A stretch of 58,849 nt of DNA from Seminavis robusta (lineage: Eukaryota > Bacillariophyta > Bacillariophyceae > Naviculales > Naviculaceae): the NCBI GenBank assembly GCA_903772945.1, contig CAICTM010000571.1:1-58849 (forward strand), in the 5' to 3' direction. Below are positions 30,992 to 42,199 of this stretch, one piece after another (the stretch's first letter is position 1; each line of letters opens with the position of its first letter). Made by a program: the position numbers and the translations under genes. The notes under the pieces are model-generated. The model ran no database searches. It worked only from the letters and a program-made list of their open reading frames with translations, and had not been told where the DNA came from.

Positions 30992-31561
30992 CTAAGCTCC
31001 GTAGTAAGGAAGGAGTTCATTGTTTTCCTTGCGCTGTTCACGACGCCAGACAAATCCAGCACTTGCCGCCACCAGGCCCGTGACAACCCATAGAGGGATA
31101 TGGAACCAGTACAAATGCGAAATGTGTGGGTTTTCTTCAATCTCTCCGCTTTCATATTCTTCGGCGTGTGCTTGATGATAATGCCAGTACCACATGCAAG
31201 AGTAAATAGATGCATTCAAAAAGAACAAGAGGGCTGCCAACATGAGCATTCGTTCATTTTTGGATTCCAACGTTTCCTTCAACACAAAGAACGTCACGCC
31301 CATGGGCACGGCAATACAGACAAGGAAAAAGTAAACGTAGTCCCACCACACCTGGCCTTCCCAATCCAACCAAACGGCAGCCGCAATAGCAACAATCGTT
31401 GGAAGCACAAAACGCCACCAATGCTTTTCGACTCCATCCGACTTGAGTTTGGCATATTCCACAGTAAGCTTGCGAAGAAAGTAGACCAGTGTGGCAATTG
31501 CCACGAACGATAAGAGCAAAAAGACGATTGCCGCCAGGGTGAAACGAGTCGAGTAGTCCAT
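30992..31561 (-). CDS. Multi-pass membrane protein, unknown function
   Basis: The product is 189 aa with about five TM helices: TRFTLAAIVFLLLSFVAIAT, RFVLPTIVAIAAAVWL, WDYVYFFLVCIAVPMGVTFF, MLMLAALLFFLNASIYSCMW and PLWVVTGLVAASAGFVW. A short conserved-looking acidic loop (HAEEYESGEIEEN) precedes the last helix. The ATG at 31561 starts the first helix directly, and no plastid signal is visible. I do not recognise a family. The consistent helix pattern and lack of low-complexity sequence argue for a real gene. Confidence 0.72.
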   Translation of the reverse strand: MDYSTRFTLAAIVFLLLSFVAIATLVYFLRKLTVEYAKLKSDGVEKHWWRFVLPTIVAIAAAVWLDWEGQVWWDYVYFFLVCIAVPMGVTFFVLKETLESKNERMLMLAALLFFLNASIYSCMWYWHYHQAHAEEYESGEIEENPHISHLYWFHIPLWVVTGLVAASAGFVWRREQRKENNELLPYYGA

Positions 31562-32264
31562 GTTGTTTGTTGTTTTGTTTGCTTGCCAGATGAATAAAAA
31601 AGAAAGATAACAATGAGGGGAAAAGGTGGATAGGTTTAATCAAATAGGCAAGTCAAAGAGTGTTCGGTGTCTACTAGAGTAGCATGCTAGGATGGAGGGT
31701 TCTCGCCTGGACAATCAGTCAGCGATGTAGTTGAAGGTTGCGTCACGGCAAATTACAGTCCGACTCGTCCATGCTTCCGCTGAACCTACAATTATATGAA
31801 TTCTAACCTGTAATTCAATGGATTTATTCTGTTGTCTCCTTCTTTGTACAAGACTACAACTATAACTCAATAAACTTCCAGCCACCAATGAATCCAAACC
31901 ATCGCAACGGTTTCTGTCACACGAAAAATCGCTGAAAAGTGAGGGGAAGAGGACCGAGGAAGGGCACCTTCGCTTACTCATTTATTAGATTAGGTAAGGT
32001 TAGAGCTAAATTTCAGTCACATTTGCTAAAATCGTACTCGAAGATTTCACCCTCATTCGTGTAGAAGCTCTTGCAGGTTCGTCCCTCATCTTTCCTCGAC
32101 CAGCAGGGTGGCATCGGATGCTGGAACTCTTGGATAGTCTAGTTGTGATGCAAGCAGCATGAGAACATGGCATCATCAACCTGCAAAGCGTCTACCTTGG
32201 TCCTCTCATCCTTTCATAACACTTGATCACAGAAAAACACAACAGAAAACACAACAGAAAAAAC
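31562..32264. other. Divergent intergenic region
   Basis: This 700-bp stretch separates two divergent genes and should contain both promoters. No other feature is seen. Confidence 0.45.
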
Positions 32265-33278
32265 ATGCAAGTGTTGGAACATCCCAGGCCCTCGTCATTG
32301 GCGTCGTCGTCGACTGATTTTGAGATTGTCCCTTCCTTGGCGGCTGTCATCGATCGGTACGATGGGTTCCTGATTGATCAGTGGGGCGTCATGCATAACG
32401 GAATTATCGCCTTTGAGAATGCTACCGAATGCATTCGATTGCTGGGACAGGCCAACAAAAAACTGGCCATTGTCTCCAACTCTCCCAGTGATGAAGCCAA
32501 GACTTTGAATGCCTTGGTGGACCTCGGTTTTGACGCACAGCACTTTGTAGGTGGAGCCGTCACAAGTGGCGCCTTGGCGGTCCAGTACATCCGAGAAACC
32601 TACGGGAAGAACAAGGCCAGGGCACTGGTCTTTGGCTGGGAGCACGAGTCGGCTCCATGCCCGCAAGAGTTTGTGGCTCAGTGTGGAGACCTAGAGATTG
32701 TAGACTGGAAGCATCAAATGGATGACGATGTGCCACCTGCCGATGTCATTATCCTGCAAGGAAACCAAGTCCTTTTGGGCCCATCATCTACTAGCACCAC
32801 GAGCCTTGGAGACTTTGTCCTGACCGGCAACACAGAGAACATCATTGACCCCATCTTAGAGAAATGTGCCAAACACAAGATCCCACTCATGTGCGTAGAC
32901 CCTGATTTTATCACCGTCGATCCAGATGGCACCAAGCTCTACATGCCAGGGACCATTGCTCGACGATACGAAGAACTAGGTGGTTCGTGCCGCTACTTTG
33001 GAAAACCCCACGGGGAATGCTTCCAAGAAGGTGTGAGCCGCCTGCTGTCAATGGGTGTCTCGGATACGTCCAAGGTGGCCATGATTGGAGATTCTCTGCA
33101 TCACGATGTCACCGGAGCCAACAGCATTGGATTGGATTCCATCTTGGTGTTGGGAGGAGTCCATCGAAAGGAACTGGGAAATGAGTTTGGTGACACCGTT
33201 GGTCGACAAGAATTGGAGGCCTTGTTTGATCAAGTGGCCCAAACACCCACCATTGTAGCACCCATTCTCAAAATGTGA
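32265..33278 (+). CDS. HAD-superfamily (subclass IIA) hydrolase
   Basis: The product is 337 aa. Motif I is DGFLIDQWGVMHNG, with the nucleophile Asp followed by QWGV as in the IIA-type hydrolases related to 4-nitrophenylphosphatases. Motif II is AIVSNSPSD, motif III is the Lys in FGKPHGECF, and motif IV is VAMIGDSLHHDVTGAN. The cap insert lies between motifs II and III. These enzymes dephosphorylate small metabolites such as sugar phosphates or nucleotides; the substrate cannot be told. Start: the first ATG at 32265 (MQVLEHPRPS), just upstream of the domain. No targeting peptide is evident, so the cytosol is likely. Confidence 0.88.
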   Translation: MQVLEHPRPSSLASSSTDFEIVPSLAAVIDRYDGFLIDQWGVMHNGIIAFENATECIRLLGQANKKLAIVSNSPSDEAKTLNALVDLGFDAQHFVGGAVTSGALAVQYIRETYGKNKARALVFGWEHESAPCPQEFVAQCGDLEIVDWKHQMDDDVPPADVIILQGNQVLLGPSSTSTTSLGDFVLTGNTENIIDPILEKCAKHKIPLMCVDPDFITVDPDGTKLYMPGTIARRYEELGGSCRYFGKPHGECFQEGVSRLLSMGVSDTSKVAMIGDSLHHDVTGANSIGLDSILVLGGVHRKELGNEFGDTVGRQELEALFDQVAQTPTIVAPILKM

Positions 33279-34490
33279 GCTTCTGTCGTATCTGAGCAGT
33301 CAGGCATCCTTTGTATTGACAACTTTTTGAGGTTACTTGTTTGAAGTTGAAACTCTCTTCCAAGTTTTCTCTTTCACGATAGCAACTAACTACTAGATTC
33401 ATATTTGGCTTTATAGAAGCGACACATAGGATTTTTAAATACTATCAAAGGCCAAGAACTCAGGATAGCCCCCCACAGCCAAGAACGTTTGGTATCTTCC
33501 GACTTTTCAGTCTCAGGAAGTTGACTATGCAGTAAGAGGGAATTATGGGGGGAATGGATCAATATCAGAGGACCAGTGGAATGGGCCAAAGCGCGAGCTG
33601 AGCAACAAGGAGAGTAAACCAACCAAAGGAGGAAAGGAATGAACCAGGACCGTCAGAGAATTGAGGGGGAAGGTAACAGGAGACAAAATGGCGATAGAGA
33701 TCAAGAGCTCCACCATCATCCCAATCATGTATGGCGTGAGCTCAAGGTGTTAACAGGAACACTAGAGCCACAGAGACACATCGGAGCGGCTCTAGCCAGG
33801 GTATTGCTCAAACGAGCAGAAACGAAGGAGAAAACTACGGAGTAGTGCTTGGACCACTTCTTAGCCTGAAGCTGGGAGAGCCATTGGAGAACAGCAGTGG
33901 CTTCGGCGGCAAAGAGGACATCACCAGACACAACAAAGGGGGTGAGTGTTGGCATTATGCAGTGCGCTGAGCCAGGTACTTTGTCGTCTTAGCCTTCTCA
34001 CACTGGGAAAGGGCCTTCACAGCAGTGATACGGCAATCGCAACGACAAGAGGGTTCAACATCCACAGAGTGACATCAAAGATGTTAGCCAACAGAGCTGT
34101 CATTCATGGTTGTAACGAGCACGATTGAAAATCCACGGACGTAGATTAGTCTACCGGTCCGGGCCAAACAATCAAGAACCCCAAAGACGCAACGAAGCTC
34201 ACGATGTAAACAAATTTGTCCACACCAACCAAAAGCTCATTTTGAAACGGACAACTATGTTCCCGCGGCGTCCGACATCATCGTCGACTTATCCCCGAAA
34301 TTGTCTTCGATCGCCTCCGTTACAGGCTTGTTGACACTATCTCAGAACAAAAAACCTCGCCAGTTCGATGCAGCGGAGCTGAACTTGGAACTTCCATGTC
34401 TCTTTTAACAATCTGCATCATCGAATTGTCGTGAAGAGATCGTTTGTCATCAGGTTCCAATAAGCTCGTCTCAACTTTTAAATTGTCACC
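33279..34490. other. Intergenic, possible decayed retroelement piece
   Basis: There is no intact gene. On the minus strand 33955-33560 a stop-interrupted frame (GDVLFAAEATAVLQWLSQLQ...) faintly resembles a retroelement RNase H segment. The likeness is too weak to call. The last 150 bp should carry the promoter and leader of the next gene. Confidence 0.4.
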
Positions 34491-36005
34491 ATGATGATGA
34501 TAAAAAGCTTGGCTTTCCCGGTTGTCGTCGGCGCCATGCTGTTGCAGGTGGCGTCGGGTCATTTTCTGGAAATCGGAAGCCTCAGAAGGGCTCTCCAGTT
34601 AGTGTGGGATTCGACGGGAATGGTTAGCGTCACTATTCCACCCCAGCCCACTGTAACTCCTGTTGAGACGCCTGTACCTACTATTTTGCCCACTGCGGGG
34701 GAATCACCTGAGCCTAGTGATGTCCCCAGCTTGGCCCCGAGTGTTCCTCCAAGTGCTGGCGGCACGTCACCAGAGCCAAGTAACGCTCCCAGTATTGCTC
34801 CAAGTGGGGGCACGTCAGAAGAGCCAAGTAACGCTCCAAGCGCCCCCCCAAGTGGGGGCACGTCAGCAGAGCCAAGTACGAGCATTGCTCCAAGTCTCGC
34901 CCCAAGTCTTGCTCCAAGTTTCCCAACTGAAACGAAATTTCCCACCATTGCCCCAAGTATGGCACCGAGCGGCGGAGCAGAAACGCCTGTTCCCACCGGT
35001 ATCTTGAACACGCCAGTTCCCACAGGTATTTTGGAAACGGCTGTGCCCTCCGCTGCCGGTACGGGTATCGATCTCGGTGATGATCTCGATGAAATCGCAG
35101 AAATTCTTTGTAACATCACTGACTACAATCTTACTGATGCCAACATTACTGACTTGCTTGGTGACCTGGACCTCGCCGATTTCAACCTTACCGAAGCCAA
35201 CATTACTACAGACTTTATCGATGGACTCAACTGTACCGAGTATGAAGATGGTGTTCCAACTGCGGCCTCTGTCACTGAGGCCCCTTCCACTCGCCCCTCG
35301 TCTGCTCCAGGAAACCCTACCGGCACTCCAACAAGGAGTCCCACAAGGACACCGACGAGGAACCCCACAAGGAACCCCACTCGAACTCCGACCAGGAACC
35401 CTACCGCATTTCCCACGTCGCTTAACTTTCCCACCGAATTTCCCACACCAATTGGAACTTTTACCCCCACTAGAATCTTCGGTCCTACTCAGAATCCCAG
35501 TCTTTTCACACTCGGTCCCGCTCCGCTCACTCCGGTTCCATCAGCTGAAACCTTTGCGCCCTCTTCAACAGCTCCTGTGGATACGGCTCAACCTACCCCA
35601 CCCGTGACGGATCAACCCACCCCAGGAACACCACCTCCGGAGACAGATCCACCAACTCCAACACCGGAAACGGATCCTCCGGAAACTGAAGCCCCCGTTG
35701 CTGCACCGGAAACTGAAGCTCCCGTTGCTTCACCTCCTACTGGTGGTTTCCGTGGTCGTGACCGCGAATTGTTGCGCCAAGCCGCGCAAGAATCGAAATG
35801 TCAGCTTTGCCCCCACGGTGACGCTCCGGGACACCCTGAAAAACTGATCAAGGGGCCACTGGGACAGGATATGGCATGTTCCGAATTGGCCGTGATCTAT
35901 CAGTACTACGAAAGCGACGAAGATTGTGCCGAATTGGAACAGGATTTGTGGAACGCCAACAAGGGTGCACCAGCAGATCAGTGCGAATGTCAGGCTGTTG
36001 AATGA
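34491..36005 (+). CDS. Secreted Pro/Ser/Thr-rich protein with C-terminal Cys domain
   Basis: The product is 504 aa. A signal peptide (residues 1-23, IKSLAFPVVVGAMLLQVASG) leads into long repeats of the form PSxAPS and GGTSxEPSNAPS. An Asn-rich middle follows with many N-x-T sites (ITDYNLTDANITDLLG), then an NPTRTPTRNPT block and a PETEAP region. Residues about 434-504 are a cysteine domain (CQLCPHGDAPGHPEK...CSELAVIYQYYES...CAELEQDLW...CECQ) that I associate with diatom cell-surface proteins. The repeats look like a glycosylated spacer, so a cell-wall or extracellular-matrix role is inferred. The coding repeats are uneven, which points to unit-level expansion. Confidence 0.8.
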   Translation: MMMIKSLAFPVVVGAMLLQVASGHFLEIGSLRRALQLVWDSTGMVSVTIPPQPTVTPVETPVPTILPTAGESPEPSDVPSLAPSVPPSAGGTSPEPSNAPSIAPSGGTSEEPSNAPSAPPSGGTSAEPSTSIAPSLAPSLAPSFPTETKFPTIAPSMAPSGGAETPVPTGILNTPVPTGILETAVPSAAGTGIDLGDDLDEIAEILCNITDYNLTDANITDLLGDLDLADFNLTEANITTDFIDGLNCTEYEDGVPTAASVTEAPSTRPSSAPGNPTGTPTRSPTRTPTRNPTRNPTRTPTRNPTAFPTSLNFPTEFPTPIGTFTPTRIFGPTQNPSLFTLGPAPLTPVPSAETFAPSSTAPVDTAQPTPPVTDQPTPGTPPPETDPPTPTPETDPPETEAPVAAPETEAPVASPPTGGFRGRDRELLRQAAQESKCQLCPHGDAPGHPEKLIKGPLGQDMACSELAVIYQYYESDEDCAELEQDLWNANKGAPADQCECQAVE

Positions 36006-36500
36006 ATGCGAGAAAACGATAAAGGGTATGTGTGGAAATGCATGACAGGTCTCACAAGCATCAAGAACCAGGGATGCTATCTGGGAGCGTTGTTGAGGCT
36101 GTAACTGTGTCATGTTCGTTTGATAATTAATTAGTTTTGATAAAGAATAGTAAAAAGAAAAAGAAGACTTGCAGGCCTACTACTCTGGAGATAGGAACCG
36201 TCGAGCTCCAGGTTCAAAACACAGCGAACAGCGGCTCGAGAAACCTCATTGATCCTGTTCTACTCTAACGTACTGCTGGGGGGCTGAGGCTGTACAAGTA
36301 CGGTAAGTTCACCAGGCATCTTTAAGGAGCTGAATGATCGCTACCTGCTACGTGTAGTCATCGTTCGTTCGTTACTACGGTATAATTGATTGCTATTCTT
36401 TTTCACTTACATTCTCTTGTCTTTTTGTTCACTCACACTTACACCCTTACTAACTTCGTACATCCGTACCGTCTCCACACATGTATGTATGCTATGCTAC
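36006..36500. other. Convergent intergenic region
   Basis: The stretch lies between two genes ending towards each other. No gene is seen; both 3' ends and polyadenylation signals are expected here. Confidence 0.45.
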
Positions 36501-38495
36501 CTACCCCATCAAGGTTTGTTTTTCAAATTCACTCAATTGGACACTGGCGACAAACGCCGGCATGGACCCGTACTTGGCAATGTACTCGTACGACGGTTCT
36601 CGCGCCAATTGTTTGGCATAATCATTGGCCATGAGATGGAGTGCCGGTACTGGTGCCGTCTTGTTGTGAGTAGTATCGTCTTGTTGTTTGGGCCAGTCAA
36701 AAAGCAATTCGTCCGTCTTGTGTGCCGCAAACATGGATCGAATGCGAAAGGTATGTTTTTGCGTATCGGGAATCATATCAATCTTGTAGCCGGTAATGAG
36801 ATGGACGCCTTCTCGAAAGAGTGCAATTTGATCTCGAAATTGCTGTTTGAGTCGTTGATGGAGTTTGTCGGGGTCAATGTTAGAAGTGGTGGTGCTTGTG
36901 CTTGGCACATTGTTACTGTCTTTGTTCAATGCCTGCGCCAATTGCTGTTTGAGTGCGGCATTTTGTTTTTGCAGTGTGGCAGTGCGTGGATTTTGTGTGA
37001 GATGCAAGACACGCGTATGGTCGGGATGAAAGGCTCCCTTTCCGGCCAATTCTTCGGCACGAACGGCTCGTTGATCGGCTTGTTGTGCGGCCTGTTTGGC
37101 CAACTCTAACGCTTCTCGCAGCTTGCCGTATTTTTCCTTGACACGACCTAGTTCGGAGGCGACGTCTTGCGTTTCTTGGGCACGTTCGTCCAATGCCAGT
37201 TGCAATCGATCGCGATCGGTCTGAATGGTGTGACATTCGTCTTGGCGGGCCTGTAATTCCAATTGGGCGGCCTGTAGTTTGGAAGACAATGACGCCATTT
37301 CGAGCGGGGCCGTTTTACTATTGGCGTTTTGTTGTTGTGGCAATGAATCAAAACTGGCATTGAGTTCTTGTAGGGATTTGATTTCTCGTTTCCAAATGGC
37401 CTCTTGGGCTTGCAATGTTGAAATTTGAGTGTGGAGCAATTGAACTTGGTGTTGCCATTCTTTCTTTTGTTGGACCATGGCCGCTTCCTTGGCATCGTAC
37501 TGTTCCATGCGAATTTGGGCGGGTCGTTTCCAATTCTGGAATTGTTGGATTCGTTCTTCCATTTGTTTGATAGTGTCACGTGATTGAGTCAATTGCTGTT
37601 TCATGGTGGCGACTTGACGGAGCATGGCATGTGGGTTATTGCTATTGTTGCTATCCACTACTTCTTCAGTACTACTATCATTTTCATCATTCAACAATAT
37701 CGCCTGAAGAGACGTTCCAAATTGTTTCCATTCGTCATGTTCGGCTACTTCTGTGGCATACGACTTTTCGATGGTTTTCAATTGCTGTTCCAATTGCGCG
37801 ACACGAAGTTGCGCGTGTCGCGAAGTCTCTTGCGCCGGAACCAATTTGGCGGCCGTCTCTTCGAATCGTTGGGCACTGCGTTGCCATTGGCGCGTGGAGC
37901 GTTCCGATTCTGCCAATTCAATGCGAATGCGATTGAGTTCACGCAGTAGTTCAGAGGGAGCCGGAGACAGTGTCGATGCGGGTGTGGTGGCTTGCTTGGT
38001 GGGTGTGGTGGTGCCGTCGTCATCTTCTGATGGTTGCTGTAGACTACTCTTCCAGTCACTCCTGACAGTCTCCAAATCCGTTTGGAGTTGTTCCACTTGT
38101 CGGTCTTTGGCAGACAATTGATCTTCCAGTAAGCGACACTTGCGTTGCCACAGTTCACTACTTCCGTCATTAGTAGTAGTATCATCATACTCTTGCTCCT
38201 GTTGCAACCGCCGCAATTCGGCCATGGCATCGTCTCGTGATTCCTTGAGACTGTCCAACGTGGCATCGAATTCCTGGCGTTCTTCTTGTAGTAGAGTCTG
38301 GTATTTGGTGGTTTCACTCTGTGCAAAATCCAATAACTTTTGTAAGCGATCTTGTTCGGCTTGAGCCGTCCGATGATCTCGCATTCGCAGCGACCGCTCG
38401 TACTCCAAATCCGTCTTGTATTTCGCCGCATCCAAATTCAAATTGTCCAATAGCATCCGCTTCTTCTTCAAAGGACGATGAGAGGAGGAGGACAT
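36501..38495 (-). CDS. MAD1: MAD1, mitotic spindle assembly checkpoint protein
   Basis: The product is 664 aa. Residues about 20-510 are a long coiled coil (E/Q/R-rich heptads, with a Gln-rich composition). A conserved segment RVLHLTQNPR follows at about 490-510. The C-terminal 110 residues match the Mad1 C-terminal domain: RDQIALFREGVHLITGYKIDM, HTFRIRSMFAAH, DELLFDW, ANDYAKQLARE and PAFVASVQLSEFEKQT. In other eukaryotes Mad1 recruits Mad2 to unattached kinetochores and its C-terminal domain contacts Bub1 and Mps1-phosphorylated partners. The ATG at 38495 precedes a basic RPLKKKRM motif that could be a nuclear signal. No intron is needed. The C-terminal match makes the assignment firm. Confidence 0.88.
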   Translation of the reverse strand: MSSSSHRPLKKKRMLLDNLNLDAAKYKTDLEYERSLRMRDHRTAQAEQDRLQKLLDFAQSETTKYQTLLQEERQEFDATLDSLKESRDDAMAELRRLQQEQEYDDTTTNDGSSELWQRKCRLLEDQLSAKDRQVEQLQTDLETVRSDWKSSLQQPSEDDDGTTTPTKQATTPASTLSPAPSELLRELNRIRIELAESERSTRQWQRSAQRFEETAAKLVPAQETSRHAQLRVAQLEQQLKTIEKSYATEVAEHDEWKQFGTSLQAILLNDENDSSTEEVVDSNNSNNPHAMLRQVATMKQQLTQSRDTIKQMEERIQQFQNWKRPAQIRMEQYDAKEAAMVQQKKEWQHQVQLLHTQISTLQAQEAIWKREIKSLQELNASFDSLPQQQNANSKTAPLEMASLSSKLQAAQLELQARQDECHTIQTDRDRLQLALDERAQETQDVASELGRVKEKYGKLREALELAKQAAQQADQRAVRAEELAGKGAFHPDHTRVLHLTQNPRTATLQKQNAALKQQLAQALNKDSNNVPSTSTTTSNIDPDKLHQRLKQQFRDQIALFREGVHLITGYKIDMIPDTQKHTFRIRSMFAAHKTDELLFDWPKQQDDTTHNKTAPVPALHLMANDYAKQLAREPSYEYIAKYGSMPAFVASVQLSEFEKQTLMG

Positions 38496-39597
38496 CTTGT
38501 AATGTTGTTTCTATTTTAAAAGTTAGAGAGTTGGTTAGAAGAGAGTGGACAGTAGGATGGAGCAACCACAGAGGGAGGCAGCGCTGTTGTGGTTATTGGT
38601 TGATGGTGGTGTTGCCTCGATGTGGTTGGTGCACCCAAAGATCGCATAACAATAATAATACCATTTCAAAACAACCGTTAATTAAATAAAGGAAAGATAT
38701 CGTAGCTAGTCAGGATTGTCAGGATCCAATGCTCGAGCCTCCACCCACGTTTGCCCTCTTTGCGTGTTGCTCTTCTTTATATACTACAAAAGTTTCATCT
38801 TCAAATAGGTGTTGTACAGCAATCCCCCCAAAAACTAAGAATAACCTCTTGCACCGGTTCGACTTGTCGTCCGTGCCAACGCCTGATCCTCTTTTTTTGT
38901 TTGCAGATCATCATGCAAAATAATTGTTGGATCACTCTCATCACCCAACAAACAATCCATTTGCACTATCCTGCGTGCCAGGACATCTATGCCATACTAC
39001 CCGATTGCCTCTAGCTAGGCGCCTCTACCGCATGGTAACCACCGGAAACCAGAATGCATCTTGGCTATCGCTATGCATGATAGCTCCAAAGCAAAGCATG
39101 CAGCCATTCGACGGCGGTACCTGGTACTACCGTGGTGCATTGGCACCTACGGTGCGTTTTCCGTTGCTGCTTACACCAACTATCATCATGATACTGGTTC
39201 GTACCGTAGCAACGAAAATTAGCTAGTATTGCTCCAATGTACTGTACGCATGCAAGGGATCGAGGTGGTAGCTACTACGGTACCAAACGTTGGCATACAA
39301 AGACGTGCATGCTTGCGGTGCCTTTGCTCGTGTTTGGCTGCAGAACAAGGCCGGACGATGAGTGCCCGATAGTCAGGCTCGTTTGTCAGCTGTCTTAACA
39401 CTACCAGTACAGTACAGTACAGTACAGTAGGTACCGTAGTAGAGGGAGTTTCGAACTCGCTCGAATGGGCACAAAGCGGAGGATGGACTCCACGCGCATC
39501 TCTCCTCGCTACTACTACGAGCCAAGAACCCTGGTGGGGAGTATGATACCAACGATGTCCTGGTTCCTTTATGCCCAGGCAGGGGGTTCTAGCTAGA
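38496..39597. other. Intergenic region with simple repeats
   Basis: No gene is supported. An AGTACAGTACAGTACAGTAC run occurs at about 39407-39428, beside GGTACCGTAG. Confidence 0.5.
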
Positions 39598-41041
39598 CTA
39601 CCGTACCGTATCGGAGGGAATGACCGTGAAAGTACAAAGCATTACGGCTGCACCTGAGCATGTTTCTTCATTCCAAGGGCAACCATTCTCTCGAGCCCAT
39701 TTCAGAATCTCTAAATGATCATTATGGGCGGCTCCTGCACAAGTCAATTCACCCCATGGGCATCCATTCTCTCGAGCCCATTTCAGCAATTCAAAGTGAC
39801 CACCCAAAGCAGCAAGACTGCATGCATGTAAGCACATCCCATCGGCACCCATTCTCATGAGCCCATTGAATAATTTCCAAATGGCCGTTCTTGGCTGCCT
39901 GACTGCATGTACGTTCATCCCATGGACATCCATTCTCTCGAGCCCATTTCAGAATTTCGAAATGTCCTCCTTCCGCCGCTTCTGTGCTGGTAGATTCATC
40001 CCAAGGGCACCCATTCTCTCGAGCCCATTTCAGAATGTCTAGATGACCACGGCCAGCAGCAGATGAGCATGTAATTTCATTCCACGGGCATCCATTCTCT
40101 TTGACCCATTTGAGAGCTTCCAATTGACCATAGAAAGCCGCAGCCGCAGCCGCACATGTGATTCTTCCATCCCACGCTCGGCTTCCATCCCATGGACATC
40201 CATTTTCTCCGGCCCATTTCAGAATTTCCATGTGACCACCTGCAGCAGCAAGAGTGCATGTCCTTGCAATCAACGGGCACCCATTCTCGTGTGCCCATTT
40301 GAGAATTTCAAAATGACCACCTTGAGCCGCTTGCAGAGCAAGTAGTGCCATCCCATGGGCATCCTTGCTGACGTGCCCAAATGAGAATGCCAAGATGTCC
40401 ATATCCAGCGGCAAACTTGCATGTCCTCGCATCCCAAGGGCATCAATTGTTGTGTGCCCATTGGAGAACATTCAAATGACCACCTTTCACTGCCTCTTCA
40501 CAGGTTCCCATATCCCATGGACAACCAATCTCATGTGCCCATTTGAGAATGTCTAGATGGCCACCCCGGGCAGCCGATGAGCATGTATACTTATTCATTC
40601 CACAGCCATTCAGAAAAACCCACTTGAGAACAGCTAAATGACCATTTCGAGCAGCCGACGAGCATTTATACACATTCCATGGAAACCCTTGTTCACGGGC
40701 CCATTGCATCACTGATAGATTTCCATGTTTGGCAATAATGCGGCAAACATCACCATTTCGAACGGTGTCTTTGCCGGATTTATCCCAAAACCAGTATGTG
40801 GCAAGTTTCCGATTGCGCAGGGCGTTGCCATAGAAGGTATCAGTGCTTGCTGCTGTGATTTTCTCCCGTGCATCTCTGTCTTTGTTGCATCTCTTCACCT
40901 TTGGAGGATCCTTGACTGAAGCCGCATATTCCTTGTAAAGCAGGTTGAGTTGTTTGTTGACACTACCAACAAAGGCATAATGACCCAAGCCCACAAAGGG
41001 AAGGATCCCTTCAATCCAAACATCCTTTCGATCTAGCTAGC
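39598..41041 (-). pseudogene. Decayed ankyrin-type repeat gene with several lesions
   Basis: This is a paralogue of the transposon-interrupted ankyrin gene. The N-terminal part (GLGHYAFVGSVNKQLNLLYK...DPPKVKRC) and about 14 CPWD repeats are recognisable, but the frame is broken. Lesions, in gene order: a 4-bp CTAG duplication near 41033-41040 that shifts the first 5' codons; a GGA to TGA stop at about 40443 in HNN(G)CPWDARTC; a one-base insertion near 40334 (GCAAGCGGCT for GCAGCGGCT); and a 4-bp ATGC duplication near 39822. The initiator appears changed (ACG in place of ATG near 41100) and the C-terminus differs from the intact copy. Repeat units are 27 residues, as in the other copy. Confidence 0.82.
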
Positions 41042-42199
41042 AAGATGCCAGAGGGAGTATCCAGCCCCTGCCTTTTCGATGCAGTGACTGGGACGTGTAC
41101 TAACCACAATAATATTACTATGGAAAAAGAGTAGATGAATACTGTACTGGCTAGCTAGTCAAGAATCATCTTTCGCGCGGGAGTCAAACCCACATTGATC
41201 GATGATCCAATGAATCGAAGCAAGTGTCCAACCTTGCTCAATGCCCCAGCTCAAGAACCCTCCCCTTTGCACGTTTGGTATGTTCGGTTGCTTTATATAG
41301 AACAAAGTTGCATCCTTTCATCAGGTGTCGCACAGCAAACCCCCCAAACAAACACAAAACTGAAATTTGACTTACGCCACAGGTTCGATTCGTCGTTCCA
41401 GTGGTCCAGGCAAAGTTCGCCTCGGCGAGCTCATCATGGGTACCATGGGATTACCATGACGGCGTCTGGTCTAAACATCCCTCGACACCTGTTCCTTTTG
41501 TCTGGTTGCTGCACCGCTGGCAGTGATGCACGGAACAAGTGAAGATAGATGGTTGCCATTTGTTGGGCATTCAACCAGAACAATGAACAGGAGCCATTGT
41601 AAACAAGTTTGTGGTGGGCGACACCAGTGTTCTTGTAGCGTAGCAGATCACATCATGGAGCGTCATGCTTCCCGCTGGTCGAAGCACACGGACGACTCTG
41701 GAGCAAGAGCGACTATTAGCTACGCTATGACTAAACCTGCGAGGCTGTGACAAATGCAAATATCCTGCCCTGAGTGAAAGGAAGGAGACGACGGCATGTT
41801 GCACCGTGTCATGAGCAGTTTATCCCTTGCCGGTACTCCGATGGACAGTCGCAGCTTTTCGGTGTTTCTCAGTGTGAAAGAACCCGGGGGGCACTGCGTG
41901 GCTGGAGGGATCCGAAGACGACCGTGGTCGCACCTCTACCGTTAGGCACGGCAAGATTAGTGAACCGCCACTATAGACTACTACAGCGATAGTCAAGCCT
42001 ATCCATGTACACGTGCACCGGTATAGAACGGCACGGTGTCTCGCAAAATGGCCAATCTTTAGTTGCTCTGGCACCATAGTCTAGTTTCCTCTTTTACTTT
42101 TGAATGTTTCTATGTTTAAACATTATGACTGGTCTAGTCTATTCGTCTACTCTATCTATTGAGCAGTTTGGTACCGGGTTTCGGAGTCAATGCATGGGT
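41042..42199. other. Intergenic region
   Basis: No gene is supported. The region holds the remnant 5' end of the ankyrin pseudogene and unassigned DNA with short open frames of random composition. Confidence 0.45.

Noticed and set aside
33560..33955. Minus-strand text faintly like a retroelement RNase H
   Set aside because: Only an AEATAVL-like word matches, and stops interrupt the frame; chance cannot be excluded.
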